A stretch of 64,000 bases of DNA from an uncultured Clostridia bacterium (GTDB taxonomy: Bacteria; Bacillota; Clostridia; TANB77; CAG-508): NCBI GenBank assembly GCA_934119935.1, contig CAKOSX010000001.1:124001-188000 (forward strand), in the 5' to 3' direction. The notes under the pieces are model-generated. The model had not been told where the DNA came from, ran no database searches, and saw nothing but the letters and a program-made list of their open reading frames with translations. The position numbers and the translations under genes are program-made. Positions 20,346-29,682 of this stretch are shown here, one piece after another; the first letter of the stretch is position 1; every line of letters starts with the position of its first letter.

Positions 20346-22028
20346 ATGGATATTGATAGGTTTAAAGGTGGAATAATATTTAATTGGATGAACAAAAATG
20401 AAATATATAATAAATATAATGGATTTGGAAAAAAGCAAAATGTTCAATCATATATAGATAAATTGCACGTAGACTATATTGCAACTAGAAAAGGTGTAGA
20501 TAAAAGTATTAATACACATGGATTATTTGGTAATATATTAGGTACGGATAATGTGGAAATATTAGAGTTAGAGGACATAAAAAAATACATTCAAGGAAAA
20601 TCAAATGAAAATATAGATATATTTAAAACAGTAATATCTTTAAGAGAAGAAGATGCTATGCAATATGGATTTTTAAATCAAAAAGCTTGGAAAAATTTAC
20701 TACAAGAGAGAACTTTTGAAATTGCAAGAGCTTTTAAAATTCCTATTAATGATATGGAATGGGTTGCTGCATTTCATGCTAAAAAAGGACAACCACATTG
20801 TCATTTAGTAGTATGGAATAAAAATCAAGATTTGTCAGTTAAGAGAAAACCATATATTTTTTATAATGATATGAGAAAAGTAATTGCTAAAGGTGTATAT
20901 AAGGAAGAATTAGAGGCAGAGTATAATATTAAAGATATTTCTAAAAAAGAATTGGGAAAACTATCACAAAAAGAATTTGAAAAATTAAAAGAAAATATGA
21001 AAGAACTCTATAATAATAAAGAATTAGTTATAAGAGCAATTGAAACTGAAAAAACAGAAAATATTATCAATGAAACATTAGATAATATGAAGATTGGGCA
21101 GAAATTATATATAGCTAATAAAACAGATTCAGATAATTATACAGAAATCTTAAAGAAAAATGAAACAAATTATGAATTTAAAAATATTGGAGATAAAGCA
21201 ATATTATATAAAGATAATACATATTTAGAGGCTGTTTCATTTTTAAGTAAGTTTAATAAATTAATAGTAATAGAAGATAAGAAAAGTTTAGAAAAATTTA
21301 TAAAAGATGTCAAAAATGAAGAAAAAAGTATAGATGATGAACTAAAAGAGATTATGCCAAGCAGTTTTAATATTCCGATACTGACAAGTGAAATAAAAAG
21401 CGAAAATTTAGAACAGATAGTGAATAAAATTGCAAAATTGGAAAAAGTTTCTGATTCATTCAAAAAAGGGTATATATATAAATACCAAGAGCCAGAATGT
21501 AAAAGAATAATCAATGAAATTTCAACATTATTAATCAATTGCAACGAAGAATGCAAAGAAAAGTTTAACAACTATGTAAATACTTGTATAAGAATAGATA
21601 AGATATTACAAAAAGTAAATACATATAAAGACTATGAAAATATAAAGAATAAAGCAAAAACAGAAATGATTAGAAAAGTAGGAAATCAATTATTGAAAAC
21701 TATAAAAGAATGCAAAAAGGAAAACTATATAAAGAAAAGTCAAGAATGGAAAGAACAAAGGGAATATTGGTTGAAAAAGGAACAAGAATACGAAGAAAAT
21801 CAAGGAAAATATGAAGCTAGACAGGAATTATATGAAAAACAATTACAGGAAATTAATATTAGAAATTTAGCAAAAGATGTGTATAGGATATTAGCAGAAG
21901 AAAATATATCTAAAAATCAGACTTTGAAAAGAATAACCAAAACATTTGGGGATTTATCTAAAAGAGAAATAAAGGAAATAATGCGTAAAAATAAGGATGC
22001 AGGATTTGACTGGTATCATGAGATGTAG
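20346..22028 (+). CDS. MobP3-type relaxase
   Basis: 560 residues. The metal-binding His cluster is in EWVAAFHAKKGQPHCHLVVW (about residues 137-156), the third motif of MOBP relaxases. The N terminus has KLHVDYIATRKGVDKSINTHGLFG, as in MobP3 proteins of clostridial elements. It should nick oriT, stay bound through a tyrosine and pilot the strand to VirD4. The C-terminal third is a long charged coiled coil. Directly coupled to the RHH gene. Confidence 0.88.
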   Translation: MDIDRFKGGIIFNWMNKNEIYNKYNGFGKKQNVQSYIDKLHVDYIATRKGVDKSINTHGLFGNILGTDNVEILELEDIKKYIQGKSNENIDIFKTVISLREEDAMQYGFLNQKAWKNLLQERTFEIARAFKIPINDMEWVAAFHAKKGQPHCHLVVWNKNQDLSVKRKPYIFYNDMRKVIAKGVYKEELEAEYNIKDISKKELGKLSQKEFEKLKENMKELYNNKELVIRAIETEKTENIINETLDNMKIGQKLYIANKTDSDNYTEILKKNETNYEFKNIGDKAILYKDNTYLEAVSFLSKFNKLIVIEDKKSLEKFIKDVKNEEKSIDDELKEIMPSSFNIPILTSEIKSENLEQIVNKIAKLEKVSDSFKKGYIYKYQEPECKRIINEISTLLINCNEECKEKFNNYVNTCIRIDKILQKVNTYKDYENIKNKAKTEMIRKVGNQLLKTIKECKKENYIKKSQEWKEQREYWLKKEQEYEENQGKYEARQELYEKQLQEINIRNLAKDVYRILAEENISKNQTLKRITKTFGDLSKREIKEIMRKNKDAGFDWYHEM

Positions 22029-22032
22029 TATT

Positions 22033-22072
22033 GATAAAATTATGATTTATGTTATAATGTGGATAAAACAAC
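22033..22072 (+). promoter_or_regulatory. SigA-like promoter
   Basis: TTGATA at 22033, 16 bp, TATAAT at 22055, inside ATGTTATAATGTGGATA. The same 17-bp word recurs before the gene at 39432, so the two promoters share an extended -10 and start region. Confidence 0.6.
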
Positions 22073-22101
22073 AAATAGTAATTTGTTGAGGAGGTGATAG
22101 A

Positions 22102-22317
22102 ATGAAAAACAATAAATGGAGAATGTTTCAAATAATTCAGCTTATCTTGTTTTTAGGCATTAGTGTATTTTTATTTTTTAGAAAAGTCGATGGAAGTGGA
22201 GCAGAAAATACAGCAGATGTAAAATTAATAAGTTTGGCTATATGGCTAGGATTTTATCTATTTGTTTTAGCTATTGAATATGGAATACGCTTTTTAACAA
22301 GAATAGGTAAAAAATAA
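22102..22317 (+). CDS. Small two-pass membrane protein
   Basis: 71 residues with two hydrophobic helices (IIQLILFLGISVFLFF and LISLAIWLGFYLFVLAI) and positive ends. GAGGAGG lies before the ATG. Its own promoter and a terminator (22336-22369) make it a separate unit. No family recognised. Confidence 0.65.
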   Translation: MKNNKWRMFQIIQLILFLGISVFLFFRKVDGSGAENTADVKLISLAIWLGFYLFVLAIEYGIRFLTRIGKK

Positions 22318-22335
22318 TCACAAATTACAATTTTT

Positions 22336-22372
22336 AAAGCAGATAGTTAATTGATAATTATCTGCTTTTAGA
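22336..22372 (+). terminator. Terminator after the small membrane protein
   Basis: AAAGCAGATA / TATCTGCTTTT stem followed by AGAATAG; good hairpin, short T run within the stem end. Confidence 0.7.
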
Positions 22373-22488
22373 ATAGAAAAAATAGATTTGGAAAAAGAAT
22401 CAAGAAAACTCTTAATATAGAAATAAAAGATATAATAACTATAAATTTATATAGTTATAGTACATATAAAATAAATTAAATTTTTAGA

Positions 22489-22518
22489 AAGGCAAATCAA
22501 AAGTGGTTTGTCTTTTTT
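22489..22518 (+). terminator. Leader terminator before the 22545 gene
   Basis: GGCAAATC / GGTTTGTC (two G-U pairs) followed by T6. It lies 27 bp upstream of the start codon, so transcription of the gene must pass it, as in the four cassette operons. Confidence 0.7.
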
Positions 22519-22544
22519 ATATGCAAAAGAAAAGGAGAAAAAAT

Positions 22545-23472
22545 ATGGGAATAGTAGACAAAGTAAGAGCTAAATTGATAAAAAAGAAAGAAATAGGTTT
22601 TGAGGAAAATACAGGACAATCAGAACCACCAGAAAAGTTTGAAATTATTTTTAGAAATAAAGATATTTATGCTATTCATTGTATAGAAAGAAAATATCCA
22701 TTTATAGTTATAAAAAATGATTTTTTTCCAACAGGAATTGATTTGGATTTTATTGATATGAATAAAGATCAATTTGACTATTATGAAAGTTTTTTTACAT
22801 TTTCATCGATGATGAATAAAATAATTGAATTAGAAAAGATACAGGAGAATCAAAGCAAAACAGAAAATGATTATTTAATTGAATACATGGAAAAAAGTAA
22901 TGATATAGGATACAAAAAAATAATTGAACAAATGAAAGTATTTAAAATGCAGAAGAAACAATACAATGCAATTATAGATAATGTAAAAGAAGAAATTAAA
23001 GATAAAATATCTGAGTTATATGAAAAATATAAAGACACAAATATTAATTTAGATACAAATAGAAATTATGATGAAATAAAAGCAGAGTTAATAAGCATTA
23101 CAGAATTCTTTGAAAGGTATAATTATAAATTTTATAGAGAAATACAATATAAAGAAGGGTGCATTTCTCATTGTGGTTATCCAGATTATATGTGGCAATC
23201 TGGAGCAGAGCGGAACATATATAAGATTAGTTCCAATTCCTAATACAACCAATAGTATATTTGAATATAACCAATATGTTGGAGAGCCAGAGATAGATAG
23301 CTATCAAATAAAATATGCAATAGTTTCTGAAAAGGAAAGACAGACAATACTAAATCATTGGAACCAATTTCAGCTTGAAAATGAAATACAATTTGAAAAA
23401 GACTATATGGCATCAATTGCAGCACGAAGAAAATATGAACAAGAAAAAAATGAGGAAGAGGAGGAAGAGTAA
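22545..23472 (+). CDS. ICE protein of unknown function, read across a CGGA site
   Basis: Zero-frame translation from ATG 22545 (AAGGAG upstream) reaches CGG at 23211 and then stops at 23243. Skipping C23211 and continuing at GGA 23212 keeps the frame open to 23472 and gives a continuous 308-residue protein (IWQ-SGAE-G-TYIRLVPIPN type junction). The product is helical and Glu/Lys-rich with a pentaglutamate tail; no family recognised. It is followed after 2 bp by the 23475 gene. Alternative: two separate ORFs or a pseudogene, but the same CGGA lesion recurs in the transfer genes. Confidence 0.7.
23211..23214 (+). other. CGGA recoding site 1
   Basis: In-frame GAG-CGG-A. The frame restored by skipping C reads GAG-GGA-ACA. 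Confidence 0.7.
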
Positions 23473-23474
23473 AA

Positions 23475-23939
23475 ATGAATAGATATGCAGAATTGAGAGA
23501 GAAACACCAAAAGGAGTTTGATAAATTTCCTATGAAATTTGCTTTTAGTGATAAACAATTTAAAGAGGCAATGGAATCACTTGGATTAACTGAAAATGAT
23601 ACAGACAAAATAATAGGTATAGGAGCAGGAGGCTTTATTAGAAAATCAGATTTAAAAGCATATACAGAAATGTGCCAGAGAACAGAAAAAGAAATGCAAG
23701 AAGCAATAGACAATGATAAGACAGGAGAAGGCTTTATCAAAGAAATGTTTAAATATGAACTTGCAAATCACGAATATTGTATAACATATGAATTAGATGA
23801 TACTTTAGATGCACTAGGACTAACAATAGAAGAAATAAATAACAATCAAGCATTAAAACATGGACTAGAACTGGCAAGAAAAGAATATTTAAAATCGTAT
23901 GAAAGAGAAGATGATGAAGAAGAGTACGAAGAAGAATAA
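23475..23939 (+). CDS. ICE protein of unknown function
   Basis: 154 residues: an N-terminal YAELREKHQKEFDKFPMKFAF segment, IIGIGAGGFIRKSD and a C-terminal ELDDTLDALGLT region with an acidic tail. I have seen this type in conjugative elements beside transfer genes, but no function is known to me. Two bases after the preceding stop; last gene before promoter cassette P1. Confidence 0.7.
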   Translation: MNRYAELREKHQKEFDKFPMKFAFSDKQFKEAMESLGLTENDTDKIIGIGAGGFIRKSDLKAYTEMCQRTEKEMQEAIDNDKTGEGFIKEMFKYELANHEYCITYELDDTLDALGLTIEEINNNQALKHGLELARKEYLKSYEREDDEEEYEEE

Positions 23940-23948
23940 TTAAAATTA

Positions 23949-24066
23949 TTTCAAAAAGTTTTCAAAATATGTTCATTGACGTATTAAATAGTGTGAGTTA
24001 TTATTTTAGTATGCAAAAAAATATATAGATATTTGGGAAAAGGAACTAATGCCTTTTCTCTTTTTT
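23949..24066 (+). promoter_or_regulatory. Cassette P1: direct-repeat operator, SigA promoter and leader terminator
   Basis: TTTCAAAAA and TTTCAAAA (23949-23967), then TTGACG at 23976, exactly 17 bp, TATTAT at 23999, followed by TTTAGTAT. The leader holds GGGAAAAGG / CCTTTTCTC and T6 (24035-24066). It drives the 11-kb transfer operon starting at 24093. Confidence 0.8.
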
Positions 24067-24092
24067 GCATTAATGAGAGGAACAAAAGATAA

Positions 24093-26196
24093 ATGAAAAA
24101 TAATAAACTAAAGACAAAAATTATAAGTTTAATAATAGCCTTTGTAATAGCTGTTATATTATCTGGAATTATATCAATGATATTACACTTAATTTTTACA
24201 AAAGTGCCAGAAGAAATATTGAATATTACTCCAGCAAAAATATTAAAAAGTCTAATGGAAAATAAAGAACATTTTGAAATGTTTATATTAACAATTATTT
24301 CATTCATGTTATTTGCATTACTTACAATATTTAAAGTTTTTGATTTAAAAGATTATAAGGCAAAGAACTATAAAGTAACAAATAACATAGAAATACCATT
24401 GCCAGTTGGAGAAAGTCAAAATCAACAAGGTTCTGCTTGGTGGCTACCAGAGAAAGAATATTCTAAAGTATTCGGAGTAAATAGATTAGATCCTAAAAAT
24501 CCAGAGATAGAAAAAATAATAAAAGTTGTAAATAAAGAAAAAAGTTATATAGAAAGTAATAAAGATTATAAAGAAAGTAAAGAAAAAATCAATCCAATAT
24601 TTGAAAGTGGAGGACTTATACTAGGAAAGAAAGATAAATTAATATGCACACCATATTTAAAAACGATTAAAGGAAAAATAAAAATACCATTATTGAATAT
24701 TAGAAAAGTTGAAGATATTTATTATATAAAAGATGATTTACATAGTTTAACAGTACGGAGCCACTAGATCTGGAAAAACAAGAAATTTAGTTTTAGAAAC
24801 AATAATCAATATAGGAATGTCGAAAGAACCACAAAATATGATAATTTCAGACCCTAAAGGAGAATTGTACCAATATACAGCAAAAACATTAGAGAGATTA
24901 GGATATAAGGTATATACATTAGATTTCAAAACACCATTAAAAAGTTCTAAATATAATTTTTTACAGCCTGTAATAGAGGCATTTTCAAATCAAGATATTC
25001 CAAAGGCAGTAAATTATTGTTCAGATATAGTAGAAAGTTTAGTTGGAGAAGTTGGAAACAGAGAAGCAATATGGATTAATGGAGAAAAATCAGTTGAAAA
25101 AGCTGGAATTATGTCAGTTGTTATGGGAAATAAAGAACATAAAGAATATCAAAATTTACCTAATGCTTACAATTTTATTTCAAAAATGTGTGCAGAACAA
25201 AGTGATAAAACAATGTTAATGGATACATATTTAGATACATTACCAGAAGACCATCCAGCAGTAGCAAGTTTTGCAGCAGCAAGAATTGCACCAAGTAAAA
25301 CTCGTGCTAGTTTTTTTACATCAGCATTAGCAACATTAAGTATTTTTATGGATAGTTATGTAGCAAGTATGATTAGTGAATCTGAAATTGACCTAAATAA
25401 ATTCAATGAAGAAAAATCAGTATTATATATGATTTTGCCAGATGAAAAAACAACCTTTTATTCGTTATGTAGTTTATTTGTAAATCAAGTATATACAAAA
25501 TTGGTAGAGTTAGCAGATAACAAAGGCGGAAGATTAAAAATAAAAACTAATTTTATTCTCGATGAATTTGGAAACTTTAGTGCAATACCTAATTTTCGGA
25601 GGTTTCTTAACAGTTGGTGGTGGAAGACGGAATAAGATTTAATTTATTTATTCAGAGTTTTAGTCAGTTAAATGAAAAATATGGGGATAATACAGCTCAA
25701 AATATTTTAGATAACTGTTATGTATGGAATTATTTAAAGACAAGTAATGAAGTTACTGCGGAAAAAATTTCAAAAAAGTTGCGGAAGTTATACTACAACA
25801 AGTTGGAGTGAAAGCAATTCATCATCTGGTGGTCCAGTAAACAAATCAAATTCGATGAATTTAATACAAAGACCATTATTAACAACAGATGAAATACTGA
25901 GAATAGAAAGACCATATTTGTTAGTAATGTGCAGTGGATTATCTCCAGCAATGACATATTCGCCAGATTTAAGTAAATGGAGATTTAATGAAATTTTAGG
26001 ATTAGGAAACAAGAACTGGAATACAAAAGTAAGAGAATATAGAGAAAACCACAGAAAAATTAGAAAAATAAAACCATTACAATTATGGAATATAGCAGAA
26101 CAGACAAAAGAATTTAAGGAAATAATGGAGCGAAAAGAAATGAACGAAGAAAAGGAAAGAAGAATGAAGAGTATAAATTTTAAAAGTAAATTATAA
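24093..26196 (+). CDS. virD4: VirD4/TraG-type coupling protein, read across four CGGA sites
   Basis: The coupling ATPase links the relaxase-DNA complex to the type IV channel. Reading 24093-24755, 24757-25596, 25598-25627, 25629-25781 and 25783-26196 gives one 699-residue protein of normal family architecture. Two N-terminal membrane helices are followed by Walker A (GATRSGKT), Walker B with LDEFGN, then the FNLFIQSFSQL and LGSYTT segments and a C-terminal tail. Each junction is CGG followed by A, with the skipped base C; without skipping the frame stops after 3-11 codons. The first site encodes the first glycine of Walker A. A pseudogene is the alternative, but four identical lesions are unlikely by decay. 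Confidence 0.85.
24756..24759 (+). other. CGGA recoding site 2 (Walker A glycine)
   Basis: GTA-CGG-A; restored reading GTA-GGA-GCC-ACT begins the GxxxxGKT loop of VirD4. Without the shift the frame stops at 24767. Confidence 0.75.
25597..25600 (+). other. CGGA recoding site 3
   Basis: TTT-CGG-A in virD4; restored reading gives NF-G-GFLTVGGG. It is the only site where the preceding codon could re-pair after a +1 slip (TTT to TTC). Confidence 0.75.
25628..25631 (+). other. CGGA recoding site 4
   Basis: AGA-CGG-A in virD4, 31 bases after site 3; restored reading gives GGGR-G-IRFNLF, a conserved stretch of the family. Confidence 0.75.
25782..25785 (+). other. CGGA recoding site 5
   Basis: TTG-CGG-A in virD4; restored reading gives SKKL-G-SYTTTSW, where a glycine is usual in this family. 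Confidence 0.75.
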
Positions 26197-26210
26197 TGGA
26201 GGATTTGAAA

Positions 26211-26558
26211 ATGAAAAAACTAAAGAAAACGATTTTAAGAATTATGCCTATATTTTTTATGTATGCAACCAAAGTAAATGCAGCCGATGTTGTATCAGAA
26301 GTACAAGGTGGAGGGAGTATTCAAAGTAGCAAATTAGGACAAGGATTATTAAATATAGTAAGAGATATTACAGGAACCATGCAATGGATTTTACCGATTA
26401 CAGGAGTATGTTTTATATTATTTTATGTATTTAAAATAATGACTGGAGATGAACAAGACCAACAAAGATACAAAAAATCAATTATAAAGGTCTTAGTTTG
26501 TATTGTAATAGGATTATTAGCAGTAACAATAGTAAATCTTATTTCAAGATATTTTTAA
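26211..26558 (+). CDS. VirB2-like pilin / TrbC-type protein
   Basis: 115 residues from ATG 26211 (TGGAGG upstream). Signal peptide MKKLKKTILRIMPIFFMYATKVNA, then two membrane helices around a short loop (WILPITGVCFILFYVFKIMTGDE and VLVCIVIGLLAVTIVNL). That size and topology match VirB2/TrbC pilin-like subunits of the transfer channel. The KIMTGDE motif recurs in the 28108 protein. Confidence 0.75.
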   Translation: MKKLKKTILRIMPIFFMYATKVNAADVVSEVQGGGSIQSSKLGQGLLNIVRDITGTMQWILPITGVCFILFYVFKIMTGDEQDQQRYKKSIIKVLVCIVIGLLAVTIVNLISRYF

Positions 26559-26574
26559 ACGGAGGTAAAAGTAT

Positions 26575-27246
26575 ATGAAAGATACAGAAAAGTTAGAAAA
26601 AAGACTTGAAGAACTACAGAAGGAAAGAAATGAAAAATTAAAAAAAGATAAACAGATAGTAGAAGAAATGATGACCAATGAACAAAAAAGATTACAGTCA
26701 GAAAAAGAAAGAAAAAAATTAAAAGATGAAGAGGGAAAAATACAGGCAAATTTTTCAGATAAACTTGGTATGAATATATCTCAAAGTAAAAAGTTATTAG
26801 GCTTTATAAAAAGGTATGTATTAATTGGAATCGTAACAGGAGTACCAGGAATAGCTTTAAGTTATTTATGGGATAAATGGCAAGAAAATAAAATGCTAAA
26901 AGATTTGTATGACAAGAATATAGAAAAAGTAGCTAATCCTAATAATAAAGAACTTGCAAAAGAATATGAAATTTTAAGAAGAAAATTTTATAAAGCTTAT
27001 GATATAGATAAAATTGAAAGATTAGTAGATACATCAGAAGAAATTAAACAATTAAAAAATGATAAGAAAATGTTAGAAAAATTGAATGAAGAAATAAAGA
27101 AATATAGTAATGAATATGAAAAGAACTTAGATATTTATATAGAAAATCAGATTATTAGTGAAACAAAGCAAACGGAGAAAGTAACAGAAGATGAAGAAGA
27201 ATTAGAAATACGGAGAAAAAATTTCTACCAAATAGAAGGAGAGTAA
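26575..27246 (+). CDS. Coiled-coil membrane protein of the transfer operon
   Basis: 223 residues in the zero frame: long charged coiled coil (1-70), one hydrophobic helix near 80-100 (YVLIGIVTGVPGIALSYLW), then a second coiled coil. No family recognised. It contains CGG-A in frame at 27211; a +1 shift there would end the protein at 27235 with IGEKISTK, directly before the AGAAGGAG of the next gene, instead of the longer zero-frame tail. Either end is possible. Confidence 0.7.
   Translation: MKDTEKLEKRLEELQKERNEKLKKDKQIVEEMMTNEQKRLQSEKERKKLKDEEGKIQANFSDKLGMNISQSKKLLGFIKRYVLIGIVTGVPGIALSYLWDKWQENKMLKDLYDKNIEKVANPNNKELAKEYEILRRKFYKAYDIDKIERLVDTSEEIKQLKNDKKMLEKLNEEIKKYSNEYEKNLDIYIENQIISETKQTEKVTEDEEELEIRRKNFYQIEGE
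27211..27214 (+). other. CGGA site 9 candidate near a gene end
   Basis: ATA-CGG-A, 11 codons before the zero-frame stop. The only in-frame CGG in the window where the zero frame does not break the gene. Both frames terminate within 12 codons. Confidence 0.5.
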
Positions 27247-27250
27247 TAAA

Positions 27251-28094
27251 GTGGCAGCTCTAATCGCAACTATAATAGTATATTTGTTAGGATGGATTTC
27301 AGAAGCAATATTAAGTTGGCTATCAGGTGTTTATACATCAATGTTTTATTTAGCATTTGCTATTGAAATTTCATTTAGAGATATAGCAACAAATTTTAGT
27401 GTATCAGGACTATACAATGCAATTTATATTGCTGCAATAGCAGTTTTAATAATGTTTTTTGTAAAGAAAATGATAGAAACATATATGACATGGACAAATC
27501 GGAGATCCAGAAGACAACCCACTTAATGTTTTGATAGGTTTTATGAAAGCATTGATTGTGATGGTTTGTTTTGGATTTATATATACTCAATTTGTAAACA
27601 TATTTTATGGAATATATAATAATTTACTTGTTGGAATGACAGGAAGTTTAGATGCAGTTGTTCCAGAATATAAAAATTTAGGACTTAATGTATTTGGAGC
27701 ATTTTTGTATTTAGTAATAGCGGTGCAATTAGCATTATTATATTTTCAGTTCTTAACAAGGGGATTTGAAATGCTTATTTTAAGGTTAGGAATACCATTT
27801 GCTTGTATTGGATTACTAAATGCTAATCAAGGAGCCTTTAAAGGATATATACAAAAATTTATAAATAATGCTTTTACTATAATTATACAACTTTTGCTAG
27901 TGCAATTTTCTATTTTGTTATTAAATGGTGGACATTTTGTACTTGCTTTTACATCTTCAAGTATAGCATTAAGGACACCACAAATGTTGCAAGAGTTTAT
28001 GATAAGTAGTGGTGGAGGAAGTACGAGTGGAAAAGTAAATACAGTAAGTAGAGTAGTAACAATGTTTAGAAGTGGTGTAAGTAAAGGCAAATAG
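27251..28094 (+). CDS. virB6: VirB6/TrbL-type channel protein, read across one CGGA site
   Basis: Starts at GTG 27251 after AGAAGGAG. Reading 27251-27499 then 27501-28094 gives 280 residues with about six membrane helices, the expected topology of VirB6/TrbL inner-membrane channel proteins. The junction MTWTN-G-DPEDNPLNV restores the motif usually seen between helices 2 and 3. Without the shift the frame stops at 27526. Gly/Ser-rich C terminus. Confidence 0.8.
27500..27503 (+). other. CGGA recoding site 6
   Basis: AAT-CGG-A in virB6; restored reading AAT-GGA-GAT-CCA. Confidence 0.75.
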
Positions 28095-28107
28095 AAAGGT
28101 AGAATAT

Positions 28108-28731
28108 ATGGAATTAATATATTACATAACCAATTTTTTAGGTGTATTTGCTGGAATATGTTGTACTGGAATGATTATATTTTCTGTATTCAAAATAATG
28201 ACTGGCGATGAAACAGAAATGAAGAAATACCAGGTTAGAATAAAAAATGGATTATTAGCTTTAATTTTAATTATTTGCATAGGAACAATTAGGAACACAG
28301 TTTTAAAATATTTTCCGTATGTTCAAAGTAGTGAAGCAATAGGAGATTTTTCACAAATTCAAATATCTTTAACAGATGGAGCATTAACTGACACTTATAA
28401 GGATGTACAAGGAAGAAGTGTTATTAGAGTTGATGGAAACTATTATGTGAATACAGGAGAAAAACTAATAAACATAGGAGGTTTTTGGGATTCCTATAAA
28501 ATCTGGTGTTCTGTTTATAAACTATATGACGAGTGTCAAGGTGTAACAAAGGGAGCAATGGCTGATGATATTTATTATTTGTCATGGGAAGGAAAAAAAC
28601 TAAATGGTGCATCAAAAGGATTTTTAATGCCAGCTAGTGTCAAAGGAACAATAAAAGATGATGACGATTTCAAAGAACTAATGGGAAATTGGTTGACAGA
28701 AAAATACCAACAATTTGAATGGATTAGTTAG
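28108..28731 (+). CDS. Second VirB2-like membrane protein with C-terminal extension
   Basis: 207 residues. Two N-terminal helices (GVFAGICCTGMIIFSVFKIMTGDE and LLALILIICIGTI) reproduce the plan and KIMTGDE motif of the 26211 pilin-like protein, but a soluble domain of about 130 residues follows (FSQIQISLTDGAL to the end). Probably a channel-associated paralogue. GAAAGG precedes the ATG. Confidence 0.7.
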   Translation: MELIYYITNFLGVFAGICCTGMIIFSVFKIMTGDETEMKKYQVRIKNGLLALILIICIGTIRNTVLKYFPYVQSSEAIGDFSQIQISLTDGALTDTYKDVQGRSVIRVDGNYYVNTGEKLINIGGFWDSYKIWCSVYKLYDECQGVTKGAMADDIYYLSWEGKKLNGASKGFLMPASVKGTIKDDDDFKELMGNWLTEKYQQFEWIS

Positions 28732-28744
28732 GAGAATAGAAAAA

Positions 28745-29071
28745 ATGAATGAAGAAAAATACCAAGTTCAAATACCAGCAAATGTAAAGGTTAGAACTGA
28801 ATTGATGAATGGAATTGGAATAAAAGAACTTGTAATTACAGGAATCGTAGGAATGATTTGCTTAATTATAGATGTTCCAATATATCTAATATCACAAAAT
28901 TATTTGGTTTGTTTAATATTTTTTGGAATAATAACAGGATTTACATTTTTGGCAGTAATGAAGGATAAAAATAATGGTTGTATTGCTGGATTGATTGCTA
29001 ATATGTATAAGTACATGAAAGGTCAAAAATTTTATGGATATGTATTAAAGGAGAAAAAAGAAAATGATTAA
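28745..29071 (+). CDS. prgI: PrgI family protein (VirB3-like)
   Basis: 108 residues from ATG 28745. KYQVQIPANVKVRTELMNGIGIKEL, two membrane helices and a short basic C terminus are typical of PrgI, the VirB3 counterpart in Gram-positive elements. Located before the VirB4 genes as usual; its end overlaps the next start (ATGATTAA). Confidence 0.82.
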   Translation: MNEEKYQVQIPANVKVRTELMNGIGIKELVITGIVGMICLIIDVPIYLISQNYLVCLIFFGIITGFTFLAVMKDKNNGCIAGLIANMYKYMKGQKFYGYVLKEKKEND

Positions 29072-29657
29072 AGAAATATTTAAGAAAAAGATACCAATAT
29101 CAGCTAATAGATTTTTAAATATAAAAGATATTCAAGGAAACTTTTTATATACAACGGATGGAAAAGTTTTAGCATATTTAAAAATATACCCTAAAAATTG
29201 CAAGTTAATGAGTAAGGAAGAACAAAAAAATCATTCAAATATATTAACGAGAAACTTTGCAAGTGAATTAAAACCCTTTAAATTATATTTTACAAATAGA
29301 CCAGTAAATTTACAGAAAAATCAAGATTATCAAGCAATGCTAATGGATAAAGAAAAGAATGCTTTAAAATTTAGTTTACAAGGAAAAAGAAGTAGAAGTT
29401 TTGGAAATTTATCAGTAAGAGGAAAAGCATTAGAAAGTGAAATATACTTGATAATTTGGGGAGAAAATACAGAGTATGTAGAGCAAGAACTTTTAAAAAG
29501 ATTAAATGATTTGAAAATGAAATTTACTAATAGTGGTTATAGAACAGAGATTTTAGAAGAAAGACTTATTATTCAATTAGTAAATAGTTATACTAATCCA
29601 GATGTTGCATATATAGAAAATCAAAATTATATACAAACTCCGTTAGAGGTAGTTTGA
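29064..29657 (+). CDS. Separate VirB4 N-terminal domain-like protein
   Basis: 197 residues. It starts by overlapping prgI and resembles the N-terminal, non-ATPase part of VirB4 proteins (LYTTDGKVLAYLKIYP, KPFKLYFTNRPVNL, EQELLKRLNDLKMKF). It ends in TGA at 29657 and the ATPase part restarts at its own ATG 29683 with GAAAGGAT. No CGG is present at this boundary, so this is a genuine gene split rather than a recoding site. Confidence 0.7.
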   Translation: MIKEIFKKKIPISANRFLNIKDIQGNFLYTTDGKVLAYLKIYPKNCKLMSKEEQKNHSNILTRNFASELKPFKLYFTNRPVNLQKNQDYQAMLMDKEKNALKFSLQGKRSRSFGNLSVRGKALESEIYLIIWGENTEYVEQELLKRLNDLKMKFTNSGYRTEILEERLIIQLVNSYTNPDVAYIENQNYIQTPLEVV

Positions 29658-29682
29658 AAAATACAAATGAAAGGATAAGATA

